Assembly: GCF_026745355.1 (NCBI RefSeq)
Contig: NC_079206.1
Span: 28,518,117 to 28,582,116 of the forward strand
DNA length: 64,000 nt
Source: Beta vulgaris subsp. vulgaris
Taxonomy: Eukaryota > Streptophyta > Magnoliopsida > Caryophyllales > Amaranthaceae
Direction of reading: 5' to 3'
The notes below the pieces were generated by a model, which had not been told where the DNA came from, made no database searches, and worked only from the letters and a program-made list of their open reading frames with translations. Made by a program: the position numbers and the translations under genes. This document shows positions 45,843 to 55,985 of the stretch, piece by piece. How positions within the stretch are numbered: position 1 is the stretch's first letter; every line of letters starts with the position of its first letter.

Positions 45843-46340
45843 TATTTATGTCTAGAAACTGATAAAAGAAGTGATGTGTGATTGGAGAGATCTGATTCTC
45901 GAATTAGAATGTAATCCTGAGTCTTGTCACCGAAGATACCGCAAAACAGTAGAATTGGCTCGGGGGTGTTCTTGGGAAAGCCCCTCCGATGCTCAAGTCA
46001 TTTGAGGTAGAGAGAGAAAGTGAGTAATTGTAAAGAGATATGTTGTAGTTTAATTAGGTGAGTATTCATTATTTGTTCATTGATAAGACTGGTCCCATTT
46101 ATAGGTTTGAGGATCTCGAGAAAGGTAACCCTAAAAGGATGTTCCTTATTGATCACGTGGCCTCCCTTCTATTTGAGAAATTATGGGATATTTTCCTGTT
46201 TGAGATGGGCCTTTGTTGACTTTGGGCAAGGAGACCTTTATGGGGTCGCATCAGGATTTTTGATGTGGGCCCACATCTCTTTTGCTGATGTCGTCAACCC
46301 ATTTATGGGAGCTGGACACCGTGGACAAATTTCCCAAACA
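45843..46340 (-). repeat. 5' LTR of outer Tat element, adjoining the WOX promoter
   Basis: Begins TATTTATGTC (aligned with TGTTTATGTT of the inner Tat LTR, so the TG appears mutated) and ends TTCCCAAACA, compared with GGCCCAAACA ending the related LTR at 56580-56935. Both share GCCCCTCCGA...TCAAGTCA. The second LTR is outside the window, so the right boundary is inferred; ACTAT (46341-46345) is the predicted target duplication. Confidence 0.68.
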
Positions 46341-46635
46341 ACTATCAAATTATAAATTTTTTTTACGTATGCACAACTAAAGATATTAATGAATAAATAA
46401 TTGTATTGATTTGCATGAAAAACAAACGTTTCATTTAAAACAGAACTGATGAAGTATAATTATTATATGTATATATATGTAAGGGACAGGCAACATAGTT
46501 CCTTTTTAAACCATATACAGTGCTAGGGTACTGTGCACTATCATGTGCATTCTCATTCCATAATTTATACTATACTACTTCCTATACCTTTTTTTCCCCC
46601 AAATTCTCTACCTCCCAAATATTTTCATAGAAGTT
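46341..46635 (+). promoter_or_regulatory. WOX11/12-like gene proximal promoter and 5' leader
   Basis: Only about 295 bp of non-TE sequence lie between the LTR and the start codon. TATA-like ATATGTATATATATGTAA is at 46466-46483 and TTTATACTATACTA at 46564; a CT-rich leader (46580-46625) precedes the ATG. Which TATA is used cannot be told from sequence. Confidence 0.5.
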
Positions 46636-49600
46636 ATGGAAGATCAAGCAATCAATCAGACCAACCATAATAATAATACAAGTAGTGAAAACAACAGCAG
46701 GAGTATTATTAGTACTAGCAGTAGCAAAGGAGACAGAAACAACAACACTAGTGGTGAGCCGGTAAGGTCAAGATGGACACCAAAACCAGAGCAAATACTC
46801 ATACTTGAATCCATTTTCAACAGTGGTATGGTAAACCCACCTAAAGAAGAAACCGTCCGAATTCGAAAACTTTTAGAGAAGTTTGGTGCTGTTGGTGATG
46901 CCAACGTCTTTTACTGGTTTCAAAACCGCCGCTCTCGCTCTCGCCGCCGCCAACGCCAACTTCAGGCCTCACTCGCAGCCTCTGCCGCTATTCCACCACC
47001 ACCGCCACTTCCGGGTTCGATGGGCCCAACGTCTTTGTTAGGTGGTGGTAGTGCAAGCTTGTATGATTTTGGGCATCATCATCCTCATGAGCAACAGAAT
47101 GGTATATCTAGTACATGCACAACAGCTGCTGCAGCAGCTTCTTCTAGTGTTGCATGTTTTGCACCATCGAACACTAGTGCTACTATTTCTACCACTTTTG
47201 CTGATTGTGGTGACGTTTTTGGTACTTTTTCTGGCCAAATGAGTATAATTAATCCTACTCATGAAATCGACTGCCCTTCTGATACACCGAATCTGGACTT
47301 TCAATCAGGTAATTAATCAAAGTTTCTCATTTTAATTAATAATCCTTCAATTTCACAAATTCATGTGCCTTTTAGGGTCACTTTATATAAGAAGACTTAT
47401 AAAATTGGAACCTTTTGTACTAGGTATATATTAATATCCAATCTCGCTTTTTCTTAACTTTTTACAATGATTTTCTCTACATTTTTTTTTTCTTCTACTA
47501 CTTTTTTATATACTTTTGTTTGGGAAGAATTTGATTGTAGCACTCAAGAATTACATTGTTTTTAGGAGTTATTTTGTGAGATTTTAGTTAATAGCGCTTG
47601 AAAAGGAAGTCGTTTTATTTGTTTTTCATGCATTTGGTAATGATGAGATTAATTAATAAACCCTTAAAACAAAGGTTATATAACTCTCATATTTTATACT
47701 ACTGTAGTGGGACTCTCAAGGTAATAATAAGTGAAAAGTTAATTTGTAAAAATGAATCTTTTTTGAACTAACTTGTGTAAACTTTTCTAGCATTCAACGA
47801 TAGATATTGTTTGTTGTGTTTGACAAAAATACTGTTATATATATCTCCATATTTCCTAGCACATGCACACATAATTTAACTTAACCTAAAGTGTTACAAC
47901 TGACACCCACAAAATGCTCATGCATCTTCTACATTAATTCCCCCCCCCCCCCTTATTTCTCTATGTTAATTACACTTCAATGCAAAACCTATTATGAGGA
48001 AAACGATCAGATTCTTCATTTGATATGCATTTTTCCCCTTTTCACATCTCTGGTTTTTTAAAAAAATTAGGGCAAACATTATATATATACTTCCTTAGTT
48101 CTTTTATAATTGTAGCTAGCTTTTTTACTTACAAAATTTCCATCACACAACATTGGTCTGCAATTGCAAATGAAGTTATGAGTTTGAAATTGCAGGGATC
48201 ATAACAGTGTTCCTGAATGGAGTAGCAACCCAAATTCCGGACGGGGCGTTTGATATGAAAGCCATGTTTGGAGAAGAAGTGATTTTGGTTCACTCTTCTG
48301 GTGTGCCTGTTGCCTTCAATGAGTTTGGAATTTCGCTTCATAGCTTACAACATGGCGAGAGCTACTTCCTAGTATGTGTGCTTATTTTATTAATTTCTTC
48401 ACTTCTATTTGTTTTCTTGAATCAATACATTGTTATGCTATTACCACACTTCTTGGATTCATTCTGTCGATTTTAGTAAGAGTTTCATAGAGTTAAATCA
48501 CACTACCCTCTCCTCTTATATTTAATAGGGTACACTTGATTTTGTAGCCCTAGTGGGTAAAAATGATACATATCAAATACTTTTTCTAAGATGGTATAAG
48601 TATTTTAGGGATTTATATGATAAAATGAAGCATCGACTGATGTTATTAACACTTACTAATTGCTTATAGTTTCTACTTTTGACCTCTTATACTCAACCTC
48701 TAAACTTGCATACATCTTTTTTTTTCGGTTTTAATGGAAGTTATTAACATTGATTTGCTTTTCTTGAATATAAATCAATGGTGTTGGAAGTTATTAACAT
48801 TGAGTATATGTTTAAAATACACTAGTATATAGTGATATTACCTTTTTAAATTTTAGCTACTTCTTCCATTTCATATTGTTATTTTCTCTTATTGTGGCTC
48901 TAGATATCAAGACGAGCGGGAGAAAGGGAGTTAAATGCATTTATTTTTTTTTAATAGAAGGGAGAATGTCATTGACATTGTATAAGTGGTATATCAACTG
49001 GAATAAGTTAGGGTAGAAAAGGGGTGGAAATTATCAAAAAAAGGAATGAAGCAATAAGAGGGAATAACTTAATGTAGTGGATCAAACTGAAAATATGGAA
49101 GAAGTTAGAAAGTGGAGGTATTATAAAACAATTTTATTGATCGTCAAAATTCATAAGAATGTGTTATAAAAATTATACGTGCTCCATTATCATTATATAT
49201 TGGTAAGGCCATAAACACAATAATATAAGGTTGCAATTTTATTGATCCTCAAAATTCATACGAATGTGTTATAAAAAGTGTAATATGTTAGTGGCTATTA
49301 TTTCAATACTATTAAGAACAAAGTTTAATTGTCCTCTTACTTGAGATTTACACTTTAATTTCTACACTATTCACATAATCCATGTATTTTGACCTTTTTA
49401 TTCTAAAAACACATCTAAAACTAAATTAGAATGATTTGGTTATTATATTCTACTCCCTCTTTATTTTTTTTTATCTTTTCCACTTATAATCTTAACACTA
49501 TTGACAATTAGAGAGAATCTTTTAGATTTTTCTCAATATATAAGAAAAAATATAGTCATGTGAGATGTAAAATAAGTGTATTTGTAAATCTGCAAAGTCA

Positions 49601-50259
49601 AGTAGGAAATTTTATAAAAAATACAGAAGAAGTATGTTAGTAGGTTTATTTATCATATTCACTTGGAATATGCTAGTCGATATTAGAAAAATTTTAGTCT
49701 ATTTTGTGATTGTTATATTTGTTTTAACAATATTGTTGGATATGTTGGATTGTGTAATATTAAAATATCAATTTTTATATTTCTCAAACTAATAACTTAT
49801 AATTAAAGATTAAAATATATATATTGACAATGATGAAAAAACAAACATGTAAGATAAAATACTAGAGAAGGAGTAATGGAGTATCATGCAAATTCTACAC
49901 CTAATAAACCCAAGTGATTTCGATTATTTAGGGAATATATACTGTTATGAATTACGCGTAACAACGGTCAATGTGATCTGTACTAGCAGTCAAAGAACAC
50001 GAGACTGTACAAGTACAATATCAATGATAGTTAAAGAAGCTAAAATTGACACATAAATTCTTGGATTTGCACCACTATATATGATTTAACAAAGCAACCT
50101 ACATAGTACTGGTATATTCTAAAAAGTAGGGTTTTTAAGCAATACCACGATGAGCTGACTTAGATTCTACCAAATGACAGCTGATTAATCAAGTATAATT
50201 ATTTTTCTGATGAGAAATATATTTGGGATTTTAATTTGCAGGTCCCAAGACTCACTTAA
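46636..50259 (+). CDS. WOX11/12-like: WUSCHEL-related homeobox transcription factor, WOX11/WOX12 type
   Basis: Three exons: 46636-47308, 48196-48371 and 50242-50259, joined by GT-AG introns (GTAATT...TTGCAG and GTATGT...TTGCAG) in consistent phase, giving 288 residues. The homeodomain (residues about 44-108) reads [60 protein letters not shown], with the recognition helix [14 protein letters not shown]. The C-terminal block [46 protein letters not shown] matches the WOX11/12 intermediate clade, as does the length (Arabidopsis members are about 270). Poly-Asn/Ser and Pro/Ala/His stretches flank the homeodomain. This clade controls adventitious root founder cells, auxin-induced. No frame defect is seen, so it is probably functional. 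Confidence 0.95.
47309..48195 (+). other. Intron 1 of the WOX gene
   Basis: 887 bp, GT-AG, AT-rich, with a run of 12 C near 47941. No inserted element is recognised. Confidence 0.85.
48860..49104. mobile_element. MITE-like element in WOX intron 2
   Basis: Left end CTTCTTCCATTTCATATTG and right end, reversed, CTTCTTCCATATTTTCAGTT share a roughly 15-bp inverted repeat; TA precedes the left end. No coding capacity. The class is uncertain, possibly Stowaway. Confidence 0.42.
49453..49873. mobile_element. Stowaway-like MITE in WOX intron 2
   Basis: Left end CTCCCTCTTTATTTTT and right end, reversed, CTCCTTCTCTAGTATTTT are imperfect inverted repeats, flanked by TA on both sides (49451-49452 and 49874-49875), as in Tc1/mariner-derived MITEs. 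No ORF. Confidence 0.55.
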
Positions 50260-50708
50260 ATGGGAATAAAAGCTGCACCCCACCGACCAGTTTGGGATCT
50301 TCTCCGCGTCACTGAAGAAATTAAGATACTTAAGTTTAAGATAGATCATCATCATCATCATCAAGGTTTTTATATTTTTAATTTTTATTTTATACTCAAG
50401 TAAAGTTAAGATAGATCTTCTTATCAAATGAAAGTAAAACTACTTAAGGTAGATCTTCTACTAGCTACGGTTTAATCTATATATTATATTAGATCTGTAT
50501 CATATGAATTCAGATTAGTAAAGGCATATTAATTGAACAATAAACTTTATTTTGCCTTTCTCAAACGTATGAGCCTTTACTATTGTGGAGCCAAATGGTG
50601 CAAGAGTCATTTGCATAGAACATTATATTTTATATAAATAATTTTTCCTTCTCTAAATCTGTCTTGTAAGTTTTACTTTTCTTTGTATATTTTTTATTTG
50701 AATATATA

Positions 50709-50954
50709 CTCATTTTGTCCCATCATAGATTTTGTTTCTCAAATGCATATATATAGTTACAGGAAGTCGTAGGTCATAGGTCCTTTTTTAATTTGTAGAG
50801 AATTCTTTAAAAAAATTGTAAGAGAAAGTGTGGTTGCAATAAAAAATATATATATAAATAATTTTATTATGGATGTCTATTGCCTAATTTGAGGAGAACA
50901 TGATTAGGCATAATTGCATTTAGGGAGAAGTGATACTAAATCATAAGGAGGGAG
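50709..50954. mobile_element. Stowaway-like MITE downstream of the WOX gene
   Basis: Left CTCATTTTGTCCCATCATAG and right, reversed, CTCCCTCCTTATGATTTAG, with TA at both flanks (50707-50708 and 50955-50956). 246 bp, noncoding. Confidence 0.5.
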
Positions 50955-51091
50955 TAAATACTATAAAAATAAAAGACTTTAGTCAATCGACCCTTCAGTA
51001 GTGATCAACTTAGCCTAATTTTACAATTCAAATTCTTAGGAAGAATAAGTAACTTCTTCAGGAGTTTGTTTTATAAGAGATTGCTTATTTA

Positions 51092-51624
51092 TCTCTATTA
51101 TATAAGCTATTATATAAGCCAAGGGAGGAGGTGTGGTGTCCTCTTTTGAAATGACTAAAATACCCTTAATGATCTAATTAATGGAATGAAAAAATTACAA
51201 AAGCAAATCATTTAAAAATTCTCATTCCAACTTGCCATTTAAAACAAGTTCAAAATGGTATATGCATCAAATAATTCAATCAAAAATTAAATGGACAAAA
51301 TACTTATACCTTATAGAAAAAAGATGGCATACATAACGTGCACATGAAAAGTCTAAACATTCACTACCTTTGATACTCTTTAATTCAGTTAAACCAACTC
51401 ATTATTTTTGTTCTTTCTATTCAATATTCATTCACAATAAATTAATGTCAACAATCACTCACAACCTTTTTATTTTTTTACATTAGCGAATTAATATATC
51501 TAAATTCATCTAACTGTTGAATTTTTCACATTTAAGTTTAATCATAAATAAAGTACGAATGGAGTATCTAATAGAATAATAAATTTTAAAATTAACGCAC
51601 GCATCGCGTGCATATGAAAGCTAG
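51092..51624 (+). mobile_element. Short non-autonomous Helitron
   Basis: Starts TCTCTATTATATAAGC right after an A and ends CTAG right before a T, the Helitron rule of insertion between A and T without target duplication. A perfect hairpin GCACGC-ATC-GCGTGC (51597-51611) ends 13 bases before the terminus, as Helitron 3' ends require. 533 bp, no ORF. Confidence 0.82.
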
Positions 51625-51626
51625 TA

Positions 51627-51887
51627 CCAATATATTAAAAGGCGTGCATAAACAAGAAAATGTGCCATGTGGCGCTCTTCGTAGGGAGTTTTACTTCATG
51701 TAATCCATTTACAATAAAAAATTTAGAAATTGCATAGTACAGGGTTTGATCTCGAGACCTCAAGTACATATACTAAAGTCTAACCACTAGGCTAAGTTGT
51801 ATTTAATTTAGTGTGATTATCATAAAGTATTATATTAATAAATGAAATTTTTTCTTACCCGGGGCATAGTCCGGGCCTAATAACTAG
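51627..51887 (+). mobile_element. Helitron-like unit A of a tail-to-tail pair
   Basis: Begins near ACCAATATATTAAAAGGCGT and ends in CTAG at 51887, followed by T. A hairpin CCCGG(51858)...CCGGG(51875) lies just before the end. Unit B (51901-52155) is its mirror copy. The start is uncertain because no TC dinucleotide is visible. An internal minus-strand tRNA-like block is described separately. Confidence 0.68.
51756..51816 (-). other. tRNA-like Pol III box motifs within the Helitron unit
   Basis: On the minus strand TTAGCCTAGTGGTTAGAC resembles an A box and, about 35 bases later, GAGGTCTCGAGATCAAACC resembles a B box region. The mirror copy carries them on the + strand in 51989-52047. It is not a full tRNA: no cloverleaf with CCA-end pairing was found. 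Confidence 0.45.
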
Positions 51888-51900
51888 TTTTAAATTAAAA

Positions 51901-52155
51901 CTAGTTATTAGGTCCGGGCTAAGCTCCCGGTAAGAAAAAATTTCATTTATTAATATAATACTTATGATAATAACACTAAATACATCTTAGTCTAGTGGTT
52001 AAGACTTTTGTATATGTACTTGAGGTTTTGGGATCAAACCATATATGACACAATATCTAAAAAAATTTTATTGTACATGGATTACATATACTAAAACTCC
52101 CTAGGAAGAGCGCCACGTGGCACGGTTTCTTGTTTATGCATGCCTTTTACCATAT
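51901..52155 (-). mobile_element. Helitron-like unit B, inverted relative to unit A
   Basis: On the minus strand it reads from about 52155 (AAAAGGCATGCATAAACAAG) to its CTAG end at 51901, with hairpin CCGGG...CCCGG before the end. It matches unit A along about 250 bp by eye, and is separated from it by 13 bp (TTTTAAATTAAAA). Confidence 0.68.
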
Positions 52156-52159
52156 TTGT

Positions 52160-53025
52160 GTAGATTAGGGCATCAGGCAATGGTAGACCCAATATTAAAA
52201 GAGAATTAGCCCAATAGTAACTAGGTTAATTTCCTTCAATGACTAGTTTAATCCGTTTAGTGACTACGTCTACTTTTACATTAAAATTAGACCATCTCTT
52301 TTAATAATTTTTGCTTCTTCAAATAGTAAACTATTATTTATAAGATATGAACCTATTACTTCATGATCAAAAGAGAAAAATTTTATAAGCTATGTCAATA
52401 CAAATTGGTTTTTCTAAAAAAAAGTTCCCAAAAAATGAACATAAACAAAATCTTGTTCTTTTCTATATACATAAATGGTGAAAATTTCAGTGTAGATAGT
52501 AACGGATTCAGAATTTTAAAGTTGGATACACATAATTATAGGAATGATAGTTCAAAACGGTTACTAACCTATTTTCTCTTTGAAAGTTTTTCCCAAATTG
52601 ATTGAGCCTATTCAAAAATTATAAATCCCAAAATTAAAATAGATTTCAAATATTATTTGTGCTAGCCAATCTCTACAGTTGCATTGCCTTACTCCCTATT
52701 CTCTCTTAAATAAAACTATTTAAAGCTCGAATGCTTAATATATCTATACGAAATAACCTATAAGAAACAATAGTATATGAATGTCAGCTATAACAGAAAA
52801 ATAAGGTTATGGGAACAAAAATAAGAAAAAAGATTCAGATTAAATAACAAAAAGGTAAAGTGAGAATATTGATATACTCTGGTCAACACTACTAGAACAA
52901 AAGGTATTAGTATGGGAACAAATAACTGAAAGAAGCATACTAAACGATATTAAAATGTAAATCAATACATATTGTAATGCTTAGAAGATTAGATCTCGTG
53001 ACGTCTGGAAACAAAAAATGGATTG
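52160..53025. other. AT-rich intergenic DNA, nothing recognised
   Basis: No gene, repeat or terminal structure could be supported here. Confidence 0.5.
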
Positions 53026-53028
53026 TCC

Positions 53029-53157
53029 TTGCTAGCAAGCCTTGGGAATTAAAGATCCACATAGCACCGTCAATATTTATCTTAACAATAACTCTTAAAA
53101 AAACTGAGGGTGTGCAACCTTGGTGCTATGTGGATCTTTAATTCCCAAGGCTAGCAA
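53029..53157. repeat. Long-armed hairpin (inverted repeat)
   Basis: Arms 53029-53068 and 53122-53157 share GCC...TTGGGAATTAAAGATCCACA and TAGCACC in inverted order, nearly perfect, with a 53-base loop. Could be a fold-back MITE or a precursor-like stem. No TSD was resolved. Confidence 0.72.
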
Positions 53158-53886
53158 TATAATAAAAACAATTAAAAAAAAAACGTACATTGCATGTACA
53201 CTATATTATACATTTCATAACCAACTTGGAGGAATATCTCAATATTTTTAATAAATGTAGTAGCAGTTTTATAATATGGTTATGTTGTGTTAAATTCCCT
53301 TCTTATAGTAACGGTGGCAACATAGTTCACTGCAATTGGTATTTTGTTCTCACCTATTTGACTATGAACGCATATGTTGCATTGTAGTGTTAGCCATATA
53401 CAGCTATTATTTTCTCAAAACCATATAATATGGCAGTGTCAGCTTCTTTGCATTTTTGCTTTGGAAAATGTTTCATTGCATGGGGTGGACCAATGTGTCT
53501 GTTTTATGCTTGCTGTAATACGAAGCAACCTATATAAAAGATTGAATAAAATAAAATTTATGCTAACATCTTCTCAAGGTTGCTCACCGTTTGAGGCATC
53601 CAGATTTGGCATAGAGAAATAATAGATAAGAGAACTCCACAAACTATATTCTTTATCTCTTAATTGCAAATACAATACATGATATCAAGATCTTGTTACA
53701 GTCCTTTACAATGGTAGAATTTCTCATAATTATTTAGAAGCCAACATAACAGAAGACTGGATTGTAATTCTTTCACTTAGTTATTAGTGTGAATATTATG
53801 ATACATGATTTATTTATTCTTAATTGCAAGTACAATACATGGTAGACACAGCTTACCCTAACGGTGCATAGGGCACATATATACAG
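53158..53886. other. AT-rich intergenic DNA, nothing recognised
   Basis: Frames present here show no family features. The sequence CTTAATTGCAA(G/A)TACAATACATG occurs twice (53658 and 53819). Confidence 0.5.
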
Positions 53887-53896
53887 TATAATGTAC

Positions 53897-54130
53897 CAAG
53901 TTTGCTTGGTGGAGATAGTGAGAAACTCACCTTGCATGTAACTTTGAGATCACAAGTTCAAACCACACTACTTACTTGTGTTTGGGAGTAATGTTTCCCT
54001 TGTATCCCCCTGCTCTCAAGCGTTGACTTGTGTAGCTTGGCTGGCTGACCCGCGAGAGGTGCTGCTCCAGTAGTGTCCTTCTTCTTACCAAGTGTTCACC
54101 GGTGGGGACCCCCAAAAAACATATAATATA
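53897..54130 (+). mobile_element. tRNA-derived SINE with perfect target duplication
   Basis: TATAATGTAC flanks both sides (53887-53896 and 54131-54140). The head has a Pol III A-box-like TTTGCTTGGTGG (53901) and a B-box-like AAGTTCAAACC, and the tail ends in CCCCCAAAAAAC plus an AT-rich run. About 215-bp body plus tail, no ORF: the structure of a plant SINE. It sits in the 3' flank of a Copia relic. Confidence 0.8.
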
Positions 54131-54430
54131 TATAATGTACAATAGTTCAATTACAAGTATACCCTTAGTATCCTCTATCACACCCCTCAAATTGAGCACG
54201 GGGAACCATGCACATATTGTATTTTAAAAATTCAAAACGCTGACCAGACAAACCTTTTATAAAAATGCCAACACTCATATATATAGTATAATGTACAATA
54301 GAACAATTACATGTATACCCTTACTATCCTCTATTGCACCGCTTCATCATTTTGACCAAGGGAAATCACGTATAGATCGAACCTTGAAAACTCAAAACGC
54401 TGACTAGACAAACCTTTTTGTAAAAATGTC
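54131..54430. repeat. Partial tandem duplication, about 150-bp unit
   Basis: TACAATAG...AATTACA(A/T)GTATACC and TCAAAACGCTGAC(C/T)AGACAAA occur twice (54136-54262 and about 54289-54425), somewhat diverged. Confidence 0.72.
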
Positions 54431-55720
54431 GGCAATTTGTAACTCAATAGGAACAAAACGTATAACTAAGTCACCATGAGCAACAGGCTCCCAAACAAAA
54501 TGATAATCAATCTTGATATGCTTGCTACGATAATACTCAACAGGGTTCACAACAAGATAAGAAACAGAAACATTATAACATAATAACTTGACTAAGGTCC
54601 GAATGACGAGTCCTAGCTCAGCTAACAGGGAACGAAAGAGTGTCTTGTACAGTGCATCCAGCAACACGATACTCCACTTCTGTTAAAGACTTGGAGACAG
54701 TGGGTTGCTTTTTCGAGCACTAGGATATGAGATTACCAACAACGAAGATGGGATAACCAGTAGTGGAACCACAACTATCCGGACAACCTGCCCAATGGGC
54801 ATCTGAGTAAGCAATCATGATGGACATGGTCGTGGAGGGGTAAAGCCATAGATGTAGTCTGAAGTGTCTTGCAAGTACATGTATATACATTTAACCAACA
54901 TGTGAGATGTGGGGAGGAGGGTGCATAAATTGGGAAACTGAATGCATAGTCAAGTATTGTAAAGCTCCAACCATACTTCGACACTCAGTAAGCAACATAG
55001 TTGTGTGACTAGGAAGAAGCTTGTGAACAGGTTAAACAATGTGCATATGAAATTTGAAAAGGAGATCAGTAACATAATTTTTCTGACACAAGAATAAACC
55101 TTTGGAGGTGTGGATAGCCTGTAGTGCTACGAAATAGCAAAGATAACCTAAATCTTTCACAGCAATTGCAAACTCAGCGGACAAAAACAAAAATGAATTT
55201 GGTGACTAAAGGTGGTGAGTTGTTTGTGACAATAATATCATCGACATAGAGAAGAAGATAAATAATAAATTTTCTACGACTAAATATGAATATAGAATTA
55301 TCTGATTGACAACAAAAGAAGGCTTGTTGCAACAAAAAACTGCTGAAGCGAAGATACCTAGATGGAGGAGCCTTTTTAAGTCCATAGTTAGCTTTCCTAA
55401 TACCATAAATGTGATTAGGAAAGTCGGGATAAATAAAACCTACAGGTTGTTTCTTGTACACTTCCTCAATGAGATCACCATGTTAGGAAGTAGCTAATGA
55501 CAAGACCAACCGAAAAGTAGTTGATCTAACAACAGGGATGAAAGTCTCAGAATAATCTATACCTTATTTATTAGTTTTAATCGTATAACCCCGTTTTGTA
55601 CCAACAATGTTCTTTGACGCACTAGACACACTCGACTCTATACTAGCCGGGGTAAAACGAGACTCAAAGATGAACTTAGCATTGGGGCGACAGTGGAAGC
55701 CGCTAAAGGCAACTGGAGGA
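54404..55720 (-). pseudogene. pol: Copia pol relic (reverse transcriptase and RNase H)
   Basis: Minus strand. From 55461: KKQPVGFIYPDFPNHIYGIR and KANYGLKKAPPSRYLRFSSF, ILLLYVDDII-like LLLYVDDIIVTNNSPP (catalytic YVDD, about 55230). From 54667: VEYYRSKHIKIDYHFVWEPV and AHGDLVIRFVPIELQIADIF, ending TKRFV, the RNase H end. Copia enzyme motifs are clear, but blocks between are missing or out of frame. A trace (WDYSETFIPVVRSTTFRLVL-like) continues to about 55560. Confidence 0.82.
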
Positions 55721-55985
55721 GTAAGGGGTACATATATGTAATATTTTAAACCATAGCTAACTAACGAAATAATTACAATGAGAAGTTAATATTCGTTTTT
55801 ATTGTTTAGCTAATTAAGCAAGATTTGGAAATTGGATGGACTAAGATAATATCATAAATTACCGATTCGCAAATCTTTGAATTATGGTGTCAATAAGTAA
55901 TTTATGGTTTTATATATATGATAAAGAAAAAATCAGGAAAAAAATACTATTAAACTCTTTATGTTAACTTTCTTCTTTCTTCTAC

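Larger units (their letters stand above)
5257..46340 (-). mobile_element. Ty3/Gypsy retrotransposon, Tat lineage, outermost nest element
   Basis: Minus-strand order from high to low coordinates: 5' LTR (45843-46340), primer-binding site, gag (to about 44100), protease, then after removal of the CACTA insertion (12665-43588) reverse transcriptase, RNase H and integrase (12660-8990), an antisense spliced ORF (6593-8560, + strand) and a 148-bp tandem array (5257-6240). The 3' LTR is expected left of the window, beyond the Copia insertion. All coding parts are riddled with stops, and the RT palm with its catalytic YxDD is deleted. The internal antisense ORF and the second RNase H domain point to the Tat lineage. 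Confidence 0.8.
48372..50241 (+). other. Intron 2 of the WOX gene
   Basis: 1870 bp, GTATGT donor and TTTGCAG acceptor. It carries two MITE-like insertions (48860-49104 and 49453-49873) and a repeated ATTTTATTGATC block (about 49131 and 49236). Confidence 0.85.

Noticed and set aside
46636..47316. Single-exon WOX gene ending at 47316
   Set aside because: The stop lies just inside an intron with a good donor; the conserved WOX11/12 C-terminal block at 48196-48371 joins in phase.
47941..47952. Run of 12 C as a functional signal
   Set aside because: A homopolymer in an intron; more likely slippage or a sequencing-length uncertainty.
50346..50362. ATC microsatellite near the WOX gene end
   Set aside because: Only about five to six repeats, common in plant intergenic DNA.
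51756..52047. Real tRNA genes
   Set aside because: Only box-like motifs are present; no cloverleaf with matching acceptor stem could be drawn.
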